Below the pieces are notes generated by a model. That model did no database searches, had not been told where the DNA came from, and saw nothing but the letters and a program-made list of their open reading frames with translations. This document shows positions 16,607 through 25,259 of a stretch of DNA of 64,000 bases, piece after piece; positions within the stretch are counted from its first letter, which is position 1, and the number at the start of each line of letters is the position of its first letter. The translations under genes and the position numbers were made by a program. Origin of the DNA: Pseudobutyrivibrio sp. OR37. Its GTDB lineage: Bacteria; Bacillota; Clostridia; Lachnospirales; Lachnospiraceae. The stretch covers positions 1 through 64,000 of the forward strand of contig NZ_FOQF01000011.1 in assembly GCF_900113655.1 (NCBI RefSeq). Direction: 5' to 3'.

Positions 16607-17794
16607 TTATTCTACAGATACGTATCCGCCGTTTTGGATGATAACAGCCTTTGGACTCTTAGAAACTTCACCCTGGTCATTCCATGTCATGCCTTCTCCT
16701 GTAAGTCCGTTGTAATTTACCTTCTGGATAGCTGCAATAAGAGCATCACAGATTTCCTCGTTTGAAGCCTCTGGTGTAAGTCCTGCAGACTCAAGTGCTT
16801 CCTTTAAGATGTAAACTCCGTCGTAAGCATCTGCTGCAAACTGGTTTGGTGTGCCACCGAACTGCTCCTCATACTTAGTTACAAAGTTCTTTGTTGCATC
16901 GTCCTCTGCATCTGCTGCGAATGGTGTAAGAAGATATACGCCCTCTGCAAGGCTAACATCGAAATCCTTTACACCGAGAAGTCCATCAAAACCATCTACA
17001 CCAAACATTACAGGTGCATAAGACATATCGTGTGCCTGCTTAAGAACTACTGAACCCTCCTGATAGTAGAATGGAAGGAATAATAAATCTGCTCCTGCAT
17101 CCTTGCACTTCTGAAGCTGTGTTGAGAAATCTGTCTTGTTGTCGCTTGTGAAAGCTTCAGTTGCTACAATTTCAAGTCCTACGTTTGCTGCTTCCTTAGC
17201 GAAATTCTGGTAAACACCTGATGAATATGGATCTGAGCTATCGTAGATAATACCAATCTTTGTTCCTAGACCGTTATCAGCAATGTAGTCTGCTGAAACT
17301 GTACCCTGGTTAGGATCTGAGAAACAAATCTGGAAGGTATTGTCGTTTCCTTCAGTAACACTTGTTGATGATGCTGATGGTGTAAGCTGGAAAATTCTGT
17401 CGTTATATGTTTCTGCTGAAACTGCTGCACAAGCACCTGATGTTACTGTTCCTTCTAATATTTGCATGCCCCAATCCTTAAGTGTATTGTAAGCATTTAC
17501 TGCCTTCTGGTTATCTGCCTCGTCGTCCTGGAAATTAAATGAAACCTTGTAGCCGTTGATTCCGCCCTCTGCATTTACTTCATCTACTGCTATCTGAATA
17601 GCATTCATAACTCCTTGACCATACTGTGCTGCACCCCCGGTGATAGGACCGATACCACCAATTCGCCATGTAAGCTCTCCTGATGTCTCAACTGTTTCCG
17701 GTGATGTAGCTGCACCATTATCTGCTCCGCATCCTGCAAATAAAGATGCTACCATTGTGGCGCAAAGACCAACGCTTAGAAACTTCTTCTTCAT
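16607..17794 (-). CDS. livJ: Branched-chain amino acid substrate-binding lipoprotein (LivJ/LivK type)
   Basis: The 395-residue protein has a lipoprotein signal peptide, with lipobox LFAGC placing the lipidated Cys at residue 22. A type I periplasmic-binding fold follows: IGGIGPITGGAAQYGQG, AVDEVNAEGGINGYKVSF, VTSGACAAVSAETYN (ligand-binding Ser/Ala loop), and IGIIYDSSDPYSSGVYQNF at the second lobe. It captures the solute outside the membrane and delivers it to LivHM. It has its own strong promoter and SD AGGAGGGA. Exact amino acid specificity cannot be assigned. Confidence 0.93.
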   Translation of the reverse strand: MKKKFLSVGLCATMVASLFAGCGADNGAATSPETVETSGELTWRIGGIGPITGGAAQYGQGVMNAIQIAVDEVNAEGGINGYKVSFNFQDDEADNQKAVNAYNTLKDWGMQILEGTVTSGACAAVSAETYNDRIFQLTPSASSTSVTEGNDNTFQICFSDPNQGTVSADYIADNGLGTKIGIIYDSSDPYSSGVYQNFAKEAANVGLEIVATEAFTSDNKTDFSTQLQKCKDAGADLLFLPFYYQEGSVVLKQAHDMSYAPVMFGVDGFDGLLGVKDFDVSLAEGVYLLTPFAADAEDDATKNFVTKYEEQFGGTPNQFAADAYDGVYILKEALESAGLTPEASNEEICDALIAAIQKVNYNGLTGEGMTWNDQGEVSKSPKAVIIQNGGYVSVE

Positions 17795-17895
17795 ATTCCG
17801 TCCCTCCTATTCTTTATGAAACTGCCATCCCCAATGTTGCAATTTCACTTTCACTCTTTAACACTTTAAAGGCTAAAACCCCTCTGTTGAAACAT

Positions 17896-17924
17896 ATAAT
17901 AAAACTTATTAATTCAAGAGTCAA
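17896..17924 (-). promoter_or_regulatory. Promoter of livJHMGF
   Basis: On the minus strand TTGACT (17919-17924), a 17-nt spacer and TATTAT (17896-17901) form a near-consensus sigma-A promoter. The leader to the livJ ATG is about 95 nt. I saw no clear riboswitch in it. Confidence 0.8.
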
Positions 17925-17932
17925 TACTTTAA

Positions 17933-18625
17933 TTAGTTAAAGTGCTCGATTTCACAAATTTCCCCCATTTTTAATTTTTCTTCATCAAGCTTAAGAGGGC
18001 CAAATGCTGTTCTTTTTAGTTCTACAACCTCTCGGCCTACTGCAAAAAACATGCGCTTAACCTGATGGAACTTGCCTTCGTGAATAGTGATATAGCAGGT
18101 ATTTCCCCCTTCGTATTCCACTGTAGCTGGAGCTGTCAAATCTCCCTCGCCGATATGTACTCCTGCTTCTAATGCTGCTACATCATCAGCTGTCAATTCG
18201 CCATCAAGGGTTACAAAATATGTTTTATCCACATGCTTCTTTGGAGAAAGCATGTCATGGGCCAGCTGACCATCGTTGGTAATAAGCAAAAGTCCTGTGG
18301 TGTCCTTATCCAATCGCCCCACTGGAGATAGGCCTCTCGGAGCATCTGGGCACTTGCTGTAAAACACATCCATTACAGTTCTATCATGTGCATCCTCAGT
18401 TGCGGTGATAACTCCCTTAGGCTTGTTCATAACATAGTAGGAAAATTTCTTATATGTGTATTCCTTACCCTGATATGAAATCACCACTGAATTTTCATCC
18501 ACCTTCATCTCTGGCTTTGTTGCCTTTTCATTGTCTACAAAAATAAGGCCCTTCTTAAGAAGAGCCTTAACTTCAGACCTTGTTCCGATATTTAATTCTA
18601 CCAAAAGCTTGTCTAATCTAATCAT
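17933..18625 (-). CDS. RsuA/RluB-family pseudouridine synthase
   Basis: The 230-residue protein has an N-terminal S4 RNA-binding domain (MIRLDKLLVELNIGTRSEVKALLKKG). The catalytic domain carries the active-site aspartate in SPVGRLDKDTTGLLLITNDGQLAH. The later motif IHEGKFHQVKRMFFAVGREVVELKR is also typical. The VMNKPKGVITATEDAH block and length fit the RsuA subgroup (16S rRNA uridine 516), but RluB/E cannot be excluded. It starts 13 bp after the methionine aminopeptidase stop, so the two are likely cotranscribed. Confidence 0.9.
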   Translation of the reverse strand: MIRLDKLLVELNIGTRSEVKALLKKGLIFVDNEKATKPEMKVDENSVVISYQGKEYTYKKFSYYVMNKPKGVITATEDAHDRTVMDVFYSKCPDAPRGLSPVGRLDKDTTGLLLITNDGQLAHDMLSPKKHVDKTYFVTLDGELTADDVAALEAGVHIGEGDLTAPATVEYEGGNTCYITIHEGKFHQVKRMFFAVGREVVELKRTAFGPLKLDEEKLKMGEICEIEHFN

Positions 18626-18638
18626 TATTCAATTCACC

Positions 18639-19511
18639 TTAATAAGAAATTACTTCGTAGCCTGTCTCTGTAACAAGCACCTGATATTCCCACTGAGCAG
18701 AAGGCTTACCATCAAGTGTTGAAACCTCCCAGCCGTTGTTAGGGTCTGTCTTAATCTTCTGAGTACCCATGTTAATCATAGGCTCGATTGTAAACATAAA
18801 GCCAGGCACAAGTAAAAGCTCTGTTCCAGGAAGTGTGTTATAGCCAACCCATGGCTCCTCGTGGAACTCTAAGCCTACGCCGTGTCCACCGATTTCACGT
18901 ACAACCTGATATCCATTAGCATGAGCGTGCTTGCAGATAGCAGCACCTACATCACCAAGGAAGCCCCAAGGCTTAACCTGCTCAAGACCTAGGTCACAGC
19001 ATTCCTTTGTAACCTCTACAAGCTTTTTAGTTTCAGGATCAACATCACCAATCATAAACATACGTGATGAATCTGAATAATAGCCATCTAATATTGTAGA
19101 GCAGTCTACGTTTACGATATCGCCGCTCTTAAGAATTACATCATCTGATGGGTAGCCGTGGCATACCTGATCATTAACTGATGTACATACACTATATGGG
19201 AAGCCCTCATAGTTAAGTGGTGCTGGGATTCCTCCCATTTTTGTTGTAGTTTCGTATACGATTTTGTCGATTTCTGAAGTAGCCATTCCCTCATGGATAG
19301 CTTCTGCAACTGCATCCAGACATGCCATATTGATAACTGCTGACTTCTTAATCTTTTCGATTTGCTCTGGTGTCTTAAGCATATCGTGAGTTGGAACCTT
19401 GTGTCCCTTTACTGCAAAGCTTTCGATTTTTCTATCGAAGGCCTCATGACATTGTTTGTATTTACGACCGCTGCCACACCAGCATGGGTCATTTCTGTTT
19501 AATTTAACCAT
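18639..19511 (-). CDS. map: Type I methionine aminopeptidase with N-terminal SEC-C zinc motif
   Basis: The ATG at 19511 (MVKLNRNDPCWCGSGRKYKQCH) is preferred to an upstream start that would overlap the previous gene; SD AAAGG precedes it. The first 25 residues form a SEC-C zinc site (CxC...C-H). The pita-bread fold follows, with the expected five metal ligands: NVDCSTILDGYYSDSSRMF (two Asp), GGHGVGLEFHEEPW (His), FTIEPMINMG (Glu) and a late Glu in SAQWEYQVLVTE. It removes initiator Met from nascent chains. The SEC-C extension is typical of the Firmicute long form and may aid ribosome contact. Confidence 0.96.
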   Translation of the reverse strand: MVKLNRNDPCWCGSGRKYKQCHEAFDRKIESFAVKGHKVPTHDMLKTPEQIEKIKKSAVINMACLDAVAEAIHEGMATSEIDKIVYETTTKMGGIPAPLNYEGFPYSVCTSVNDQVCHGYPSDDVILKSGDIVNVDCSTILDGYYSDSSRMFMIGDVDPETKKLVEVTKECCDLGLEQVKPWGFLGDVGAAICKHAHANGYQVVREIGGHGVGLEFHEEPWVGYNTLPGTELLLVPGFMFTIEPMINMGTQKIKTDPNNGWEVSTLDGKPSAQWEYQVLVTETGYEVISY

Positions 19512-19524
19512 TTGTATTGCCTTT

Positions 19525-20241
19525 CTATTTTTTGCTTTTTTTCTTGTCCTCATCAGTCAATCCATTTATATAATTTAGCTTTGAGTGTGTGAGTGTAATA
19601 TCTCCAAGCACTAGCTTATTCCACAGCTTTTTATTCAGCTTAATATCATGGGTATCCTTAATCAGGCTGTAATAATAGCCGTCATATTTATAAGCCGCCT
19701 GGCTTGTGTTGTTCTCCCTAGCAAGATGATTGCCATATTTTTCAGCGATAGCCGCAATGCGAATCTGATTATTAATAGTGGCTTTATCGCAAGGCAAACG
19801 CTCCCACTGAACGTCCAGCATATCTTCCCAAAAATCTGCAATAGAGCCTTCAAGTTCTTTCTCTTCGGCATCTGTTAGCTCATCCATCCCCTCTGCAACA
19901 GCAAGCTGATAAAACAGATGGTCATGAACAGCCATACCAAGTACTACGGATTTTGCTTCAGACTGAATGAATTTATCATTGGTATGAATGTTCCAATAGT
20001 CCTTGGTGTATTCCTTATTATAGATTCTGGCCTGCTCCTCTACCTTTCTTTCCTCAAAAAGAATGTAGAAGGCTAAATCCTCAAAGGTGACATTTTTCTC
20101 ATCAACGGTAAAGGCTGTATCCTCAAGATGCTCATTATAATCAAGTGGCCCCCTACCAGTTCCCATGGCAAGAAATGCGTAGAGTATCACCCCTACGCAA
20201 ATCACTAGCACCATCGATTTAAGAAAAGTTTTTATTCTCAT
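19525..20241 (-). CDS. Membrane-anchored extracytoplasmic protein, SurA/PrsA N-domain-like, function unknown
   Basis: The 238-residue protein has one N-terminal membrane anchor (residues 9-27) and a helical acidic ectodomain. The segment FTVDEKNVTFEDLAFYILFEERKVEEQARIYN resembles the chaperone-like N-domain of SurA/PrsA foldases, but no parvulin PPIase domain follows. The C-terminus is lysine-rich. Its ATG overlaps the stop of the NlpC/P60 gene (ATGA), so the two products are probably made together. A role in folding or placing the wall hydrolase is inference from this coupling. Confidence 0.55.
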   Translation of the reverse strand: MRIKTFLKSMVLVICVGVILYAFLAMGTGRGPLDYNEHLEDTAFTVDEKNVTFEDLAFYILFEERKVEEQARIYNKEYTKDYWNIHTNDKFIQSEAKSVVLGMAVHDHLFYQLAVAEGMDELTDAEEKELEGSIADFWEDMLDVQWERLPCDKATINNQIRIAAIAEKYGNHLARENNTSQAAYKYDGYYYSLIKDTHDIKLNKKLWNKLVLGDITLTHSKLNYINGLTDEDKKKSKK

Positions 20242-21341
20242 AGCACCCTTCGTATTGTAATAATTGAATGGCAGTTGACTGAGCGATAGTTAGTAATACC
20301 GGTAGCAGTACTTTGTGCTTCCACGATAGTACCTCCACCAGCATAGATTGCCACGTGACCTGGGTAGCAAACTATGTCACCGGGTTGCATGTAATTATAG
20401 CTAACCTCCTGACCGACATTCCTAAATCCGCCTGAAGTCATTCTTGCTCCATAGCTAATTCCAAAATTAGCCAGAACCTGTTGAACGAATCCTGAGCAAT
20501 CACAGCCTTCTGTAAGGGAATTTCCTCCCCATACATATCTGTTGCCCACATATTGATTCGCGTATGATACAACGCTTGAACCACTGACGCCAGTTGAATA
20601 TCCAGGGTTCAAATCGCCATTAACATTGTAACTAGAGCTTGCTGATGTATTAGCACCACCAGAGCTATTTCCATTTGCGGCTGCCGCTGCTGCAGCTCGT
20701 GCGGCTCTAAGTGCTGCTTCTCTTGCAGCAATTTCCTTGGCTTCCTTCAGCTCGGCATCCAAATCATCCATCTCGCCACGTTTTTCATCAATCATAGTCT
20801 CTAAGGCTGATTCTTGGGACGCCAGCTCCTTCTTGGAAGCTTCAAGTCCTGCTTTTTCTTCCTCTAAAGCTGCTGCCAGTTCTTCGATTTCTGCCTGAGT
20901 GGCCTCGAACTGATTAAGCTTTTCTCTATCGTACTCATAAACGCTATTTGCATATTCTAATCGATTTAAAAACTGGCTGATTGAGCCAGATGCAACAAGC
21001 ATTTCAAATATGCTAGGATTTTCCTTTTCATACATATACTTGATACGAAGCTTCATGGATTTATACTGGGATTCCCTAGCTGCCTTTGCCTCCTGTAAGG
21101 AAGCCTCTGTATCAACAATTTCTGCCTCTGTATCAGAAATGGCATTTTCAATTTCTGTAATCTCACTGATTAAGCTATATAAATCAGCATCTAATGTATC
21201 GATTTCTTCCTGCAATGAATCCTGCTCTGCTTCAATCTCTGAAATAGAGCGGACCGCATTGGAAACCGTAGAATCCGACGCCAGCAAACATACCGAAACG
21301 GCCACGCCTAACACTGGCCGTAAAAATTTCTTATATTTCAT
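20238..21341 (-). CDS. CwlO-like secreted NlpC/P60 peptidoglycan hydrolase with coiled-coil N-domain
   Basis: ATG 21341 is used because it opens a signal peptide (MKYKKFLRPVLGVAVSVCLLA). Residues about 40-245 form a long Glu/Lys/Ala coiled coil of the kind that ties CwlO-type enzymes to FtsEX. A Ser/Gly/Asn linker follows. The C-terminal NlpC/P60 domain carries the catalytic Cys in CDCSGFVQQVLANFGI and His in GDIVCYPGHVAIYAGGG. It cleaves stem peptides during cell-wall growth. A promoter lies at 21409-21437 and a hairpin occupies the leader. Confidence 0.92.
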   Translation of the reverse strand: MKYKKFLRPVLGVAVSVCLLASDSTVSNAVRSISEIEAEQDSLQEEIDTLDADLYSLISEITEIENAISDTEAEIVDTEASLQEAKAARESQYKSMKLRIKYMYEKENPSIFEMLVASGSISQFLNRLEYANSVYEYDREKLNQFEATQAEIEELAAALEEEKAGLEASKKELASQESALETMIDEKRGEMDDLDAELKEAKEIAAREAALRAARAAAAAAANGNSSGGANTSASSSYNVNGDLNPGYSTGVSGSSVVSYANQYVGNRYVWGGNSLTEGCDCSGFVQQVLANFGISYGARMTSGGFRNVGQEVSYNYMQPGDIVCYPGHVAIYAGGGTIVEAQSTATGITNYRSVNCHSIITIRRVL

Positions 21342-21345
21342 AAAC

Positions 21346-21437
21346 ACTATCTCCAAACCTAGTGGGTGCCCCCACATCTAGCGGGTTTTCTCATAAACTC
21401 ACAACATAATGATACAAGTTATCTCCAATGTTTTCAA
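21346..21437 (-). promoter_or_regulatory. Promoter and leader hairpin of the NlpC/P60 gene
   Basis: TTGAAA (21432-21437) and TATCAT (21409-21414) are 17 nt apart on the minus strand. The 60-nt leader holds a nested hairpin (AACC ... GTGGG-ggca-CCCAC ... GGTT, about 21353-21385). It is too short to be a full ydaO/c-di-AMP riboswitch. Confidence 0.5.
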
Positions 21438-21480
21438 TATTAAAACCGACTATTCAAACTATCTTCACTTTTCATAAACG

Positions 21481-21516
21481 AAAAAAGAACCACCGTAGAA
21501 ACGATGGCTCCATAAA
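21481..21516 (-). terminator. Terminator after veg
   Basis: On the minus strand GAGCCATCGT-TTCT-ACGGTGGTTC is followed by T6. Pairing has one or two mismatches. It lies about 45 bp after the veg stop. Confidence 0.8.
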
Positions 21517-21561
21517 ATTCAATATTCAATTTTCAATTTTAATCATAACTAGTCTTGCAGG

Positions 21562-21801
21562 TTAGCAAAGCTTCATGCGGATTTCCTTAGTAATGATATC
21601 TGTGTAACTGAAGGAAAGCAACTGAGATGGGCTAGTCTCTGTGTCGTCCACTAAAATAGTGAACACACTAGGGTAAGCCTCCTGGATAACACCCTCTTGG
21701 ATGTCAACCTTATTACGTCCCCTGTCTAATTGAATCACAACTCTACTTCCGCACTGCGATCTGACCGAATCGCGTACCTTGTCAAAATCCTCGCGCTCCA
21801 T
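21562..21801 (-). CDS. veg: Veg family protein
   Basis: The ATG at 21801 gives a 79-residue protein (MEREDFDKVRDSVRSQCGSRVVIQLDRGRNKVDIQEGV). It is the standard Veg size and start, with SD AAGGGGGAGA; longer readings would put leader RNA into the protein. Veg is a small, very highly expressed Firmicute protein that affects biofilm matrix genes in B. subtilis. The sequence matches a Sm-like beta fold (GVIQEAYPSVFTILVDD..LLSFSYTDIIT). A consensus promoter and a palindromic leader are present, consistent with strong expression. Confidence 0.93.
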   Translation of the reverse strand: MEREDFDKVRDSVRSQCGSRVVIQLDRGRNKVDIQEGVIQEAYPSVFTILVDDTETSPSQLLSFSYTDIITKEIRMKLC

Positions 21802-21826
21802 GATGTCTCCCCCTTTTCTAGCATTT

Positions 21827-21889
21827 GAATACTTAAAAGTATTCTTATGTCGTTGGAGAGAGTTTATCATATTTTGTGTAATTTGTCAA
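21827..21889 (-). promoter_or_regulatory. Strong veg promoter with palindromic leader
   Basis: TTGACA (21884-21889), a 17-nt spacer and TAAACT (21861-21866) on the minus strand. Downstream in the leader is GAATACTT-AA-AAGTATTC (21827-21844), an 18-bp perfect palindrome. Confidence 0.85.
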
Positions 21890-21935
21890 AATTTTGCTTC
21901 TATTTTTTGAATATTTATAATAAATTCAGTAATGA

Positions 21936-21991
21936 TTGCTAAGAGGCTTAGTCTACTCTATAATAAAATTATTCAGAATTAACTGAATAAT
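21936..21991 (+). promoter_or_regulatory. plsC promoter with two inverted repeats
   Basis: TTGCTA (21936-21941), 17 nt, TATAAT (21959-21964). CTAAG-AGG-CTTAG (21939-21951) overlaps the -35. ATTATTCAG/CTGAATAAT (21968-21991, 6-nt centre) covers the predicted start site. Both positions suit repressor binding. Neither matches the FapR consensus as I remember it. Confidence 0.65.
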
Positions 21992-22011
21992 AGTTATATT
22001 TGGAGGACGAT

Positions 22012-22743
22012 ATGTTAAGAACTATCATTACTGTAACTTTTGTTACCATTTTTCTGATTTTAAGTATACCTATTTGGGGTATTCTATTGATATTAGAGCG
22101 CTTCAACAAACACGCTAAAGATGTGATTGCCTACAATATCGTTGCATGGGCCTTCGGTGTGGTTGCCTTTCTTGCAGGCGCCAGATACGAGGTTAAGGGC
22201 CTAGAGAACATTCCAAAGGATAAATCCGTTTTATTTATCGGTAACCACCAGAGCTTTTTCGATGTAGTCCTTGGTTATCACCTTTGCCCAGCTGTTACAG
22301 GCTTTATGTCAAAAAAGACCTTCGAAAAGGTCCCTTTGTTAAACGTATGGATGTACATGAATTACTGCTTGTTCCTTACAAGAACAGATCCACGACAGGA
22401 TTTAAAGCTTATTATTAAGGCACAAGAGTTCATCAAGGCAGGTATCTCAATGTTTATCTTCCCTGAAGGAACTCGTTCTAAAACAGGCCAGATGGGGGAC
22501 TTCCATGAAGCTTCCTTCAAGATTGCCACCAAAACAGGCTGCCCTATCGTGCCAGTTGCATTCACAAATACTCGCGAGGTTTTCGAAACACATCTGCCTA
22601 AGCTTAAAAAGACACGTGTTATCGTAACCTTCTGCCCACCTGTTGATCCTACTGCCCTTGAGGGAGAGGATAAAAAACATGTAGGTGCTTACGTAAAAAG
22701 AATACTTGAAAAACAGCTTGAAGCTGATGCTAAGCTAATCTAG
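22012..22743 (+). CDS. plsC: 1-acyl-sn-glycerol-3-phosphate acyltransferase
   Basis: ATG 22012 follows SD TTGGAGG with good spacing; the longer frame's TTG is inside that SD. The 243-residue protein has an N-terminal membrane helix pair. It then has the acyltransferase motifs NHQSFFDV (block I, HX4D-like), FLTRTDPRQD (block II), FPEGTRSKTG (block III) and VPVAFTNTR (block IV). It adds the second acyl chain to lysophosphatidic acid at the membrane. Its stop overlaps the convergent murF stop by 14 bp, with no terminator between. Confidence 0.95.
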   Translation: MLRTIITVTFVTIFLILSIPIWGILLILERFNKHAKDVIAYNIVAWAFGVVAFLAGARYEVKGLENIPKDKSVLFIGNHQSFFDVVLGYHLCPAVTGFMSKKTFEKVPLLNVWMYMNYCLFLTRTDPRQDLKLIIKAQEFIKAGISMFIFPEGTRSKTGQMGDFHEASFKIATKTGCPIVPVAFTNTREVFETHLPKLKKTRVIVTFCPPVDPTALEGEDKKHVGAYVKRILEKQLEADAKLI

Positions 22744-24109
22744 TTTTAAGAGCCTCCACTACCTGACTAAAGTTCATGAAGTGTGAGGCTTTTACTAATA
22801 TTGTATCTCCGCCTCTAATGATTGGAAGCAAATCATCAAGCATATCCTCTAATGCGCTGTAGTGATGAGCCATACATGAGCTGTTGGTATTGCTAAGTGA
22901 TTTGTTAATCTCCTCAGAAAGCTCTCCCACTGTAAATACATATCCAATATGATTTTCTTCAAGAGCCTGTCCGATTTCATAATGAAGGGCGCGCTCATCA
23001 TCACCTAACTCACCCATGTCACCTAAAACCGCAATTGTACGGCCTGCTGCTTTTCCAAGCACCTCAATAGATGCTTTCATAGAAACAGGATTTGCATTAT
23101 AGCAATCATCGATGATAGTGATGTCACGAATCTTGATAAGGTTGTTTCTACCAGAGATTGTTTCTGCATGGCTTAAGCCTGCAGCAATCTCCTGTATAGA
23201 AAGCCCAAGCTGACGGCCTACTGCTGTAGCAGCAAGGGCATTCATTACATTATGACTACCTGGAAGAGGTATAGTCACATCGAAGGTCTCACCAAAGGCT
23301 GTGATAGTAGCCTTTGTCTCCTCCATACCTACTGGAGTAACCTCTGTAGCTCTAACCTCACCGTTGTTTAATCCATAGAAAATCTTGTTAAGGCCAAGTG
23401 TATCAGCGCCTATAAGCTTGTCATCATCACCGTTTAAGATAACCAAACCGTTTGATGGCATGTGCTCAAACACCTCTGTCTTTGCCTTTAGAATTCCATC
23501 ACGAGACTTTAAGAATTCCAAATGGCACTGGCCAATATTAGTCATGACAACAATATCAGGCTTTGCAATATCTCCAAGACGATGCATTTCGCCGAAATCT
23601 GAAATTCCCATTTCTACAACTGCAACCTGATGCTCGGCCTTGATTCGGCAGATTGTAAGAGGAAGACCTATTTCATTATTGAAATTGCCTTCTGTCTTAA
23701 GGACCTTGAACTTTGTAGAAAGTACCGAGGTAATCATTTCCTTTGTGCTGGTCTTACCTACTGAACCTATAACACCTATAACAGGGATAGTAAGCTCACG
23801 GCGATATGCTGTTGCAATCTGCTTTAATGCAAGCTTTGTATCCTTTACAAGGATATATGGGCCTACTGGATTTTCAAGCTCGCGCTCTGAAAGAGAAGCC
23901 AAGGCTCCATCCTTAAAAGCCCCCTCTATGAAATCGTGTCCATCTACTCTAGCTCCAACCATAGGTATAAAAAGAAAATCCTTTTCTACCTTACGATTGT
24001 CGTTTACCGCACCATCTATTTCCTTTTTTGCAGCCTCTTCGAATCCCTCAGGAAGAAAAAGCTTTCCTTCTGTAACTTGAGCGATTCTCTCTAGTGTCAT
24101 GTTTTTCAT
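22730..24109 (-). CDS. murF: UDP-N-acetylmuramoyl-tripeptide--D-alanyl-D-alanine ligase
   Basis: This 459-residue Mur ligase has N-terminal domain FIPMVGARVDGHDFI, P-loop GVIGSVGKTSTKEMI, EMGISDFGEMHRLGDIAKPDIVVMTNIG, the central HNVMNALAATAVG, and C-terminal DDCYNANPVSMKASIEVL and VLGDMGELGDD. It joins D-Ala-D-Ala to UDP-MurNAc-tripeptide. It lies 25 bp after ddl, which makes the dipeptide it uses. The 3' end overlaps plsC. Confidence 0.97.
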   Translation of the reverse strand: MKNMTLERIAQVTEGKLFLPEGFEEAAKKEIDGAVNDNRKVEKDFLFIPMVGARVDGHDFIEGAFKDGALASLSERELENPVGPYILVKDTKLALKQIATAYRRELTIPVIGVIGSVGKTSTKEMITSVLSTKFKVLKTEGNFNNEIGLPLTICRIKAEHQVAVVEMGISDFGEMHRLGDIAKPDIVVMTNIGQCHLEFLKSRDGILKAKTEVFEHMPSNGLVILNGDDDKLIGADTLGLNKIFYGLNNGEVRATEVTPVGMEETKATITAFGETFDVTIPLPGSHNVMNALAATAVGRQLGLSIQEIAAGLSHAETISGRNNLIKIRDITIIDDCYNANPVSMKASIEVLGKAAGRTIAVLGDMGELGDDERALHYEIGQALEENHIGYVFTVGELSEEINKSLSNTNSSCMAHHYSALEDMLDDLLPIIRGGDTILVKASHFMNFSQVVEALKTRLA

Positions 24110-24134
24110 ATATATCTCTCTTACTTCTAATAAA

Positions 24135-25181
24135 TTAGTTATTATACTTCTTCATTGATACCTGAATTAAGTGCTCACACAAATCTTCAAAATTCATTCC
24201 AACGACTGCTGCTTCCTGAGGAAGTAAGCTTGTTGGTGTCATGCCTGGAAGTGTGTTAGCCTCAAGGCAATACAGATTTTCATCGGCATCCATCATGAAA
24301 TCCATTCTGGCATAGGTGGTAAGACCAAGTGCCTTGAAAGCCATTTCTGCATACTTTTGCATATTTGCTGTAGCTGTATTACTGATTTCAGCTGGGCAAG
24401 TTTCTACAGCAGAACCTGCTGCATATTTATTCTTATAATCATAGAAGCCCTGCTTTGGCGCAATTTCAATGATTGGAAGTGCCTTTCCTTCAATAACACC
24501 ATCGGAAAATTCTCTACCAGAAATGAACTGCTCGATTACAACCTCATCTTCCCAATCAAAGGCTGCATCCAAAGCTGCGCTAAGCTCTTCAGGTGAATTA
24601 ACTATTGTTACGCCGATAGATGAGCCACCGCAATTTGGCTTAACGATACATGGATATTTATCAAAGGTAAAGCCTGCTCTGTTAGCCTTTTTCAAGGATG
24701 TTCCAGCTGGTACTGGAACGCCTGCTCTATCAAGCACATCCTTTGTCATCTGCTTGTCCATAGCAATAGCGCTTGAAATGTAATCATTTCCTGTATATTT
24801 AATACCGTATAAATCAAAGGCAGCCTGAACCTTACCGCTTTCACCGTCACCACCGTGAAGCGCCATAAATACTATATCAGCCTTCTGGCAAATCTTTATT
24901 ACATTTGGACCAAAGAAGCTTGGGCTTTGGTCTGGACGACTTGCGATAATCGCCTGAATATCAGGTGCTTCTGTAGGAATTGAATCTGTCTGCACCGAAT
25001 TCTTCTCACTATCTTCAAAAATATCTGTAATGTCACATTCTTTATCAGAATATCCCATAAAGACATCTAATACTAATGCTCTGTGTCCTCTTGCACGAAG
25101 AGCTTTTGCTACCATTGTACCTGATTTAAAAGATACATCACGCTCGGAGCTAAGTCCTCCGGCTAAAACTACTATATCCAT
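24135..25181 (-). CDS. ddl: D-alanine--D-alanine ligase
   Basis: The 348-residue ATP-grasp enzyme shows LAGGLSSERDVSFKSG, FMALHGGDGESGKVQAAFDLYGIKYTGN, IVKPNCGGSSIGVTIV, VVIEQFISGREFSDGVIEG and the metal-binding C-terminal CLEANTLPGMTPTSLLPQEAAVVGM. The DGESGKVQ form of the first loop is the usual clostridial D-Ala-D-Ala type; a VanC-like D-Ser preference cannot be judged by eye. It is operonic with murF behind promoter 25222-25250. Confidence 0.95.
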   Translation of the reverse strand: MDIVVLAGGLSSERDVSFKSGTMVAKALRARGHRALVLDVFMGYSDKECDITDIFEDSEKNSVQTDSIPTEAPDIQAIIASRPDQSPSFFGPNVIKICQKADIVFMALHGGDGESGKVQAAFDLYGIKYTGNDYISSAIAMDKQMTKDVLDRAGVPVPAGTSLKKANRAGFTFDKYPCIVKPNCGGSSIGVTIVNSPEELSAALDAAFDWEDEVVIEQFISGREFSDGVIEGKALPIIEIAPKQGFYDYKNKYAAGSAVETCPAEISNTATANMQKYAEMAFKALGLTTYARMDFMMDADENLYCLEANTLPGMTPTSLLPQEAAVVGMNFEDLCEHLIQVSMKKYNN

Positions 25182-25221
25182 AATAAGACCTCTTTTAATT
25201 ATTTCAAAACGTTCATTGGTT

Positions 25222-25250
25222 AATATAGTATTTTTCGCAGCAAATTACAA
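25222..25250 (-). promoter_or_regulatory. Promoter of ddl-murF
   Basis: On the minus strand TTGTAA (25245-25250), 17 nt, TATATT (25222-25227), about 40 bp before the ddl ATG. Confidence 0.6.
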
Positions 25251-25259
25251 TAGCACATA

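Noticed and set aside
21341-21437. ydaO (c-di-AMP) riboswitch before the NlpC/P60 gene
   Set aside because: Genes of this type often have one, but the predicted leader is about 60 nt, too short for that fold.
22000-22011. Upstream TTG start for plsC
   Set aside because: That TTG is part of the SD TTGGAGG; ATG 22012 has correct spacing.
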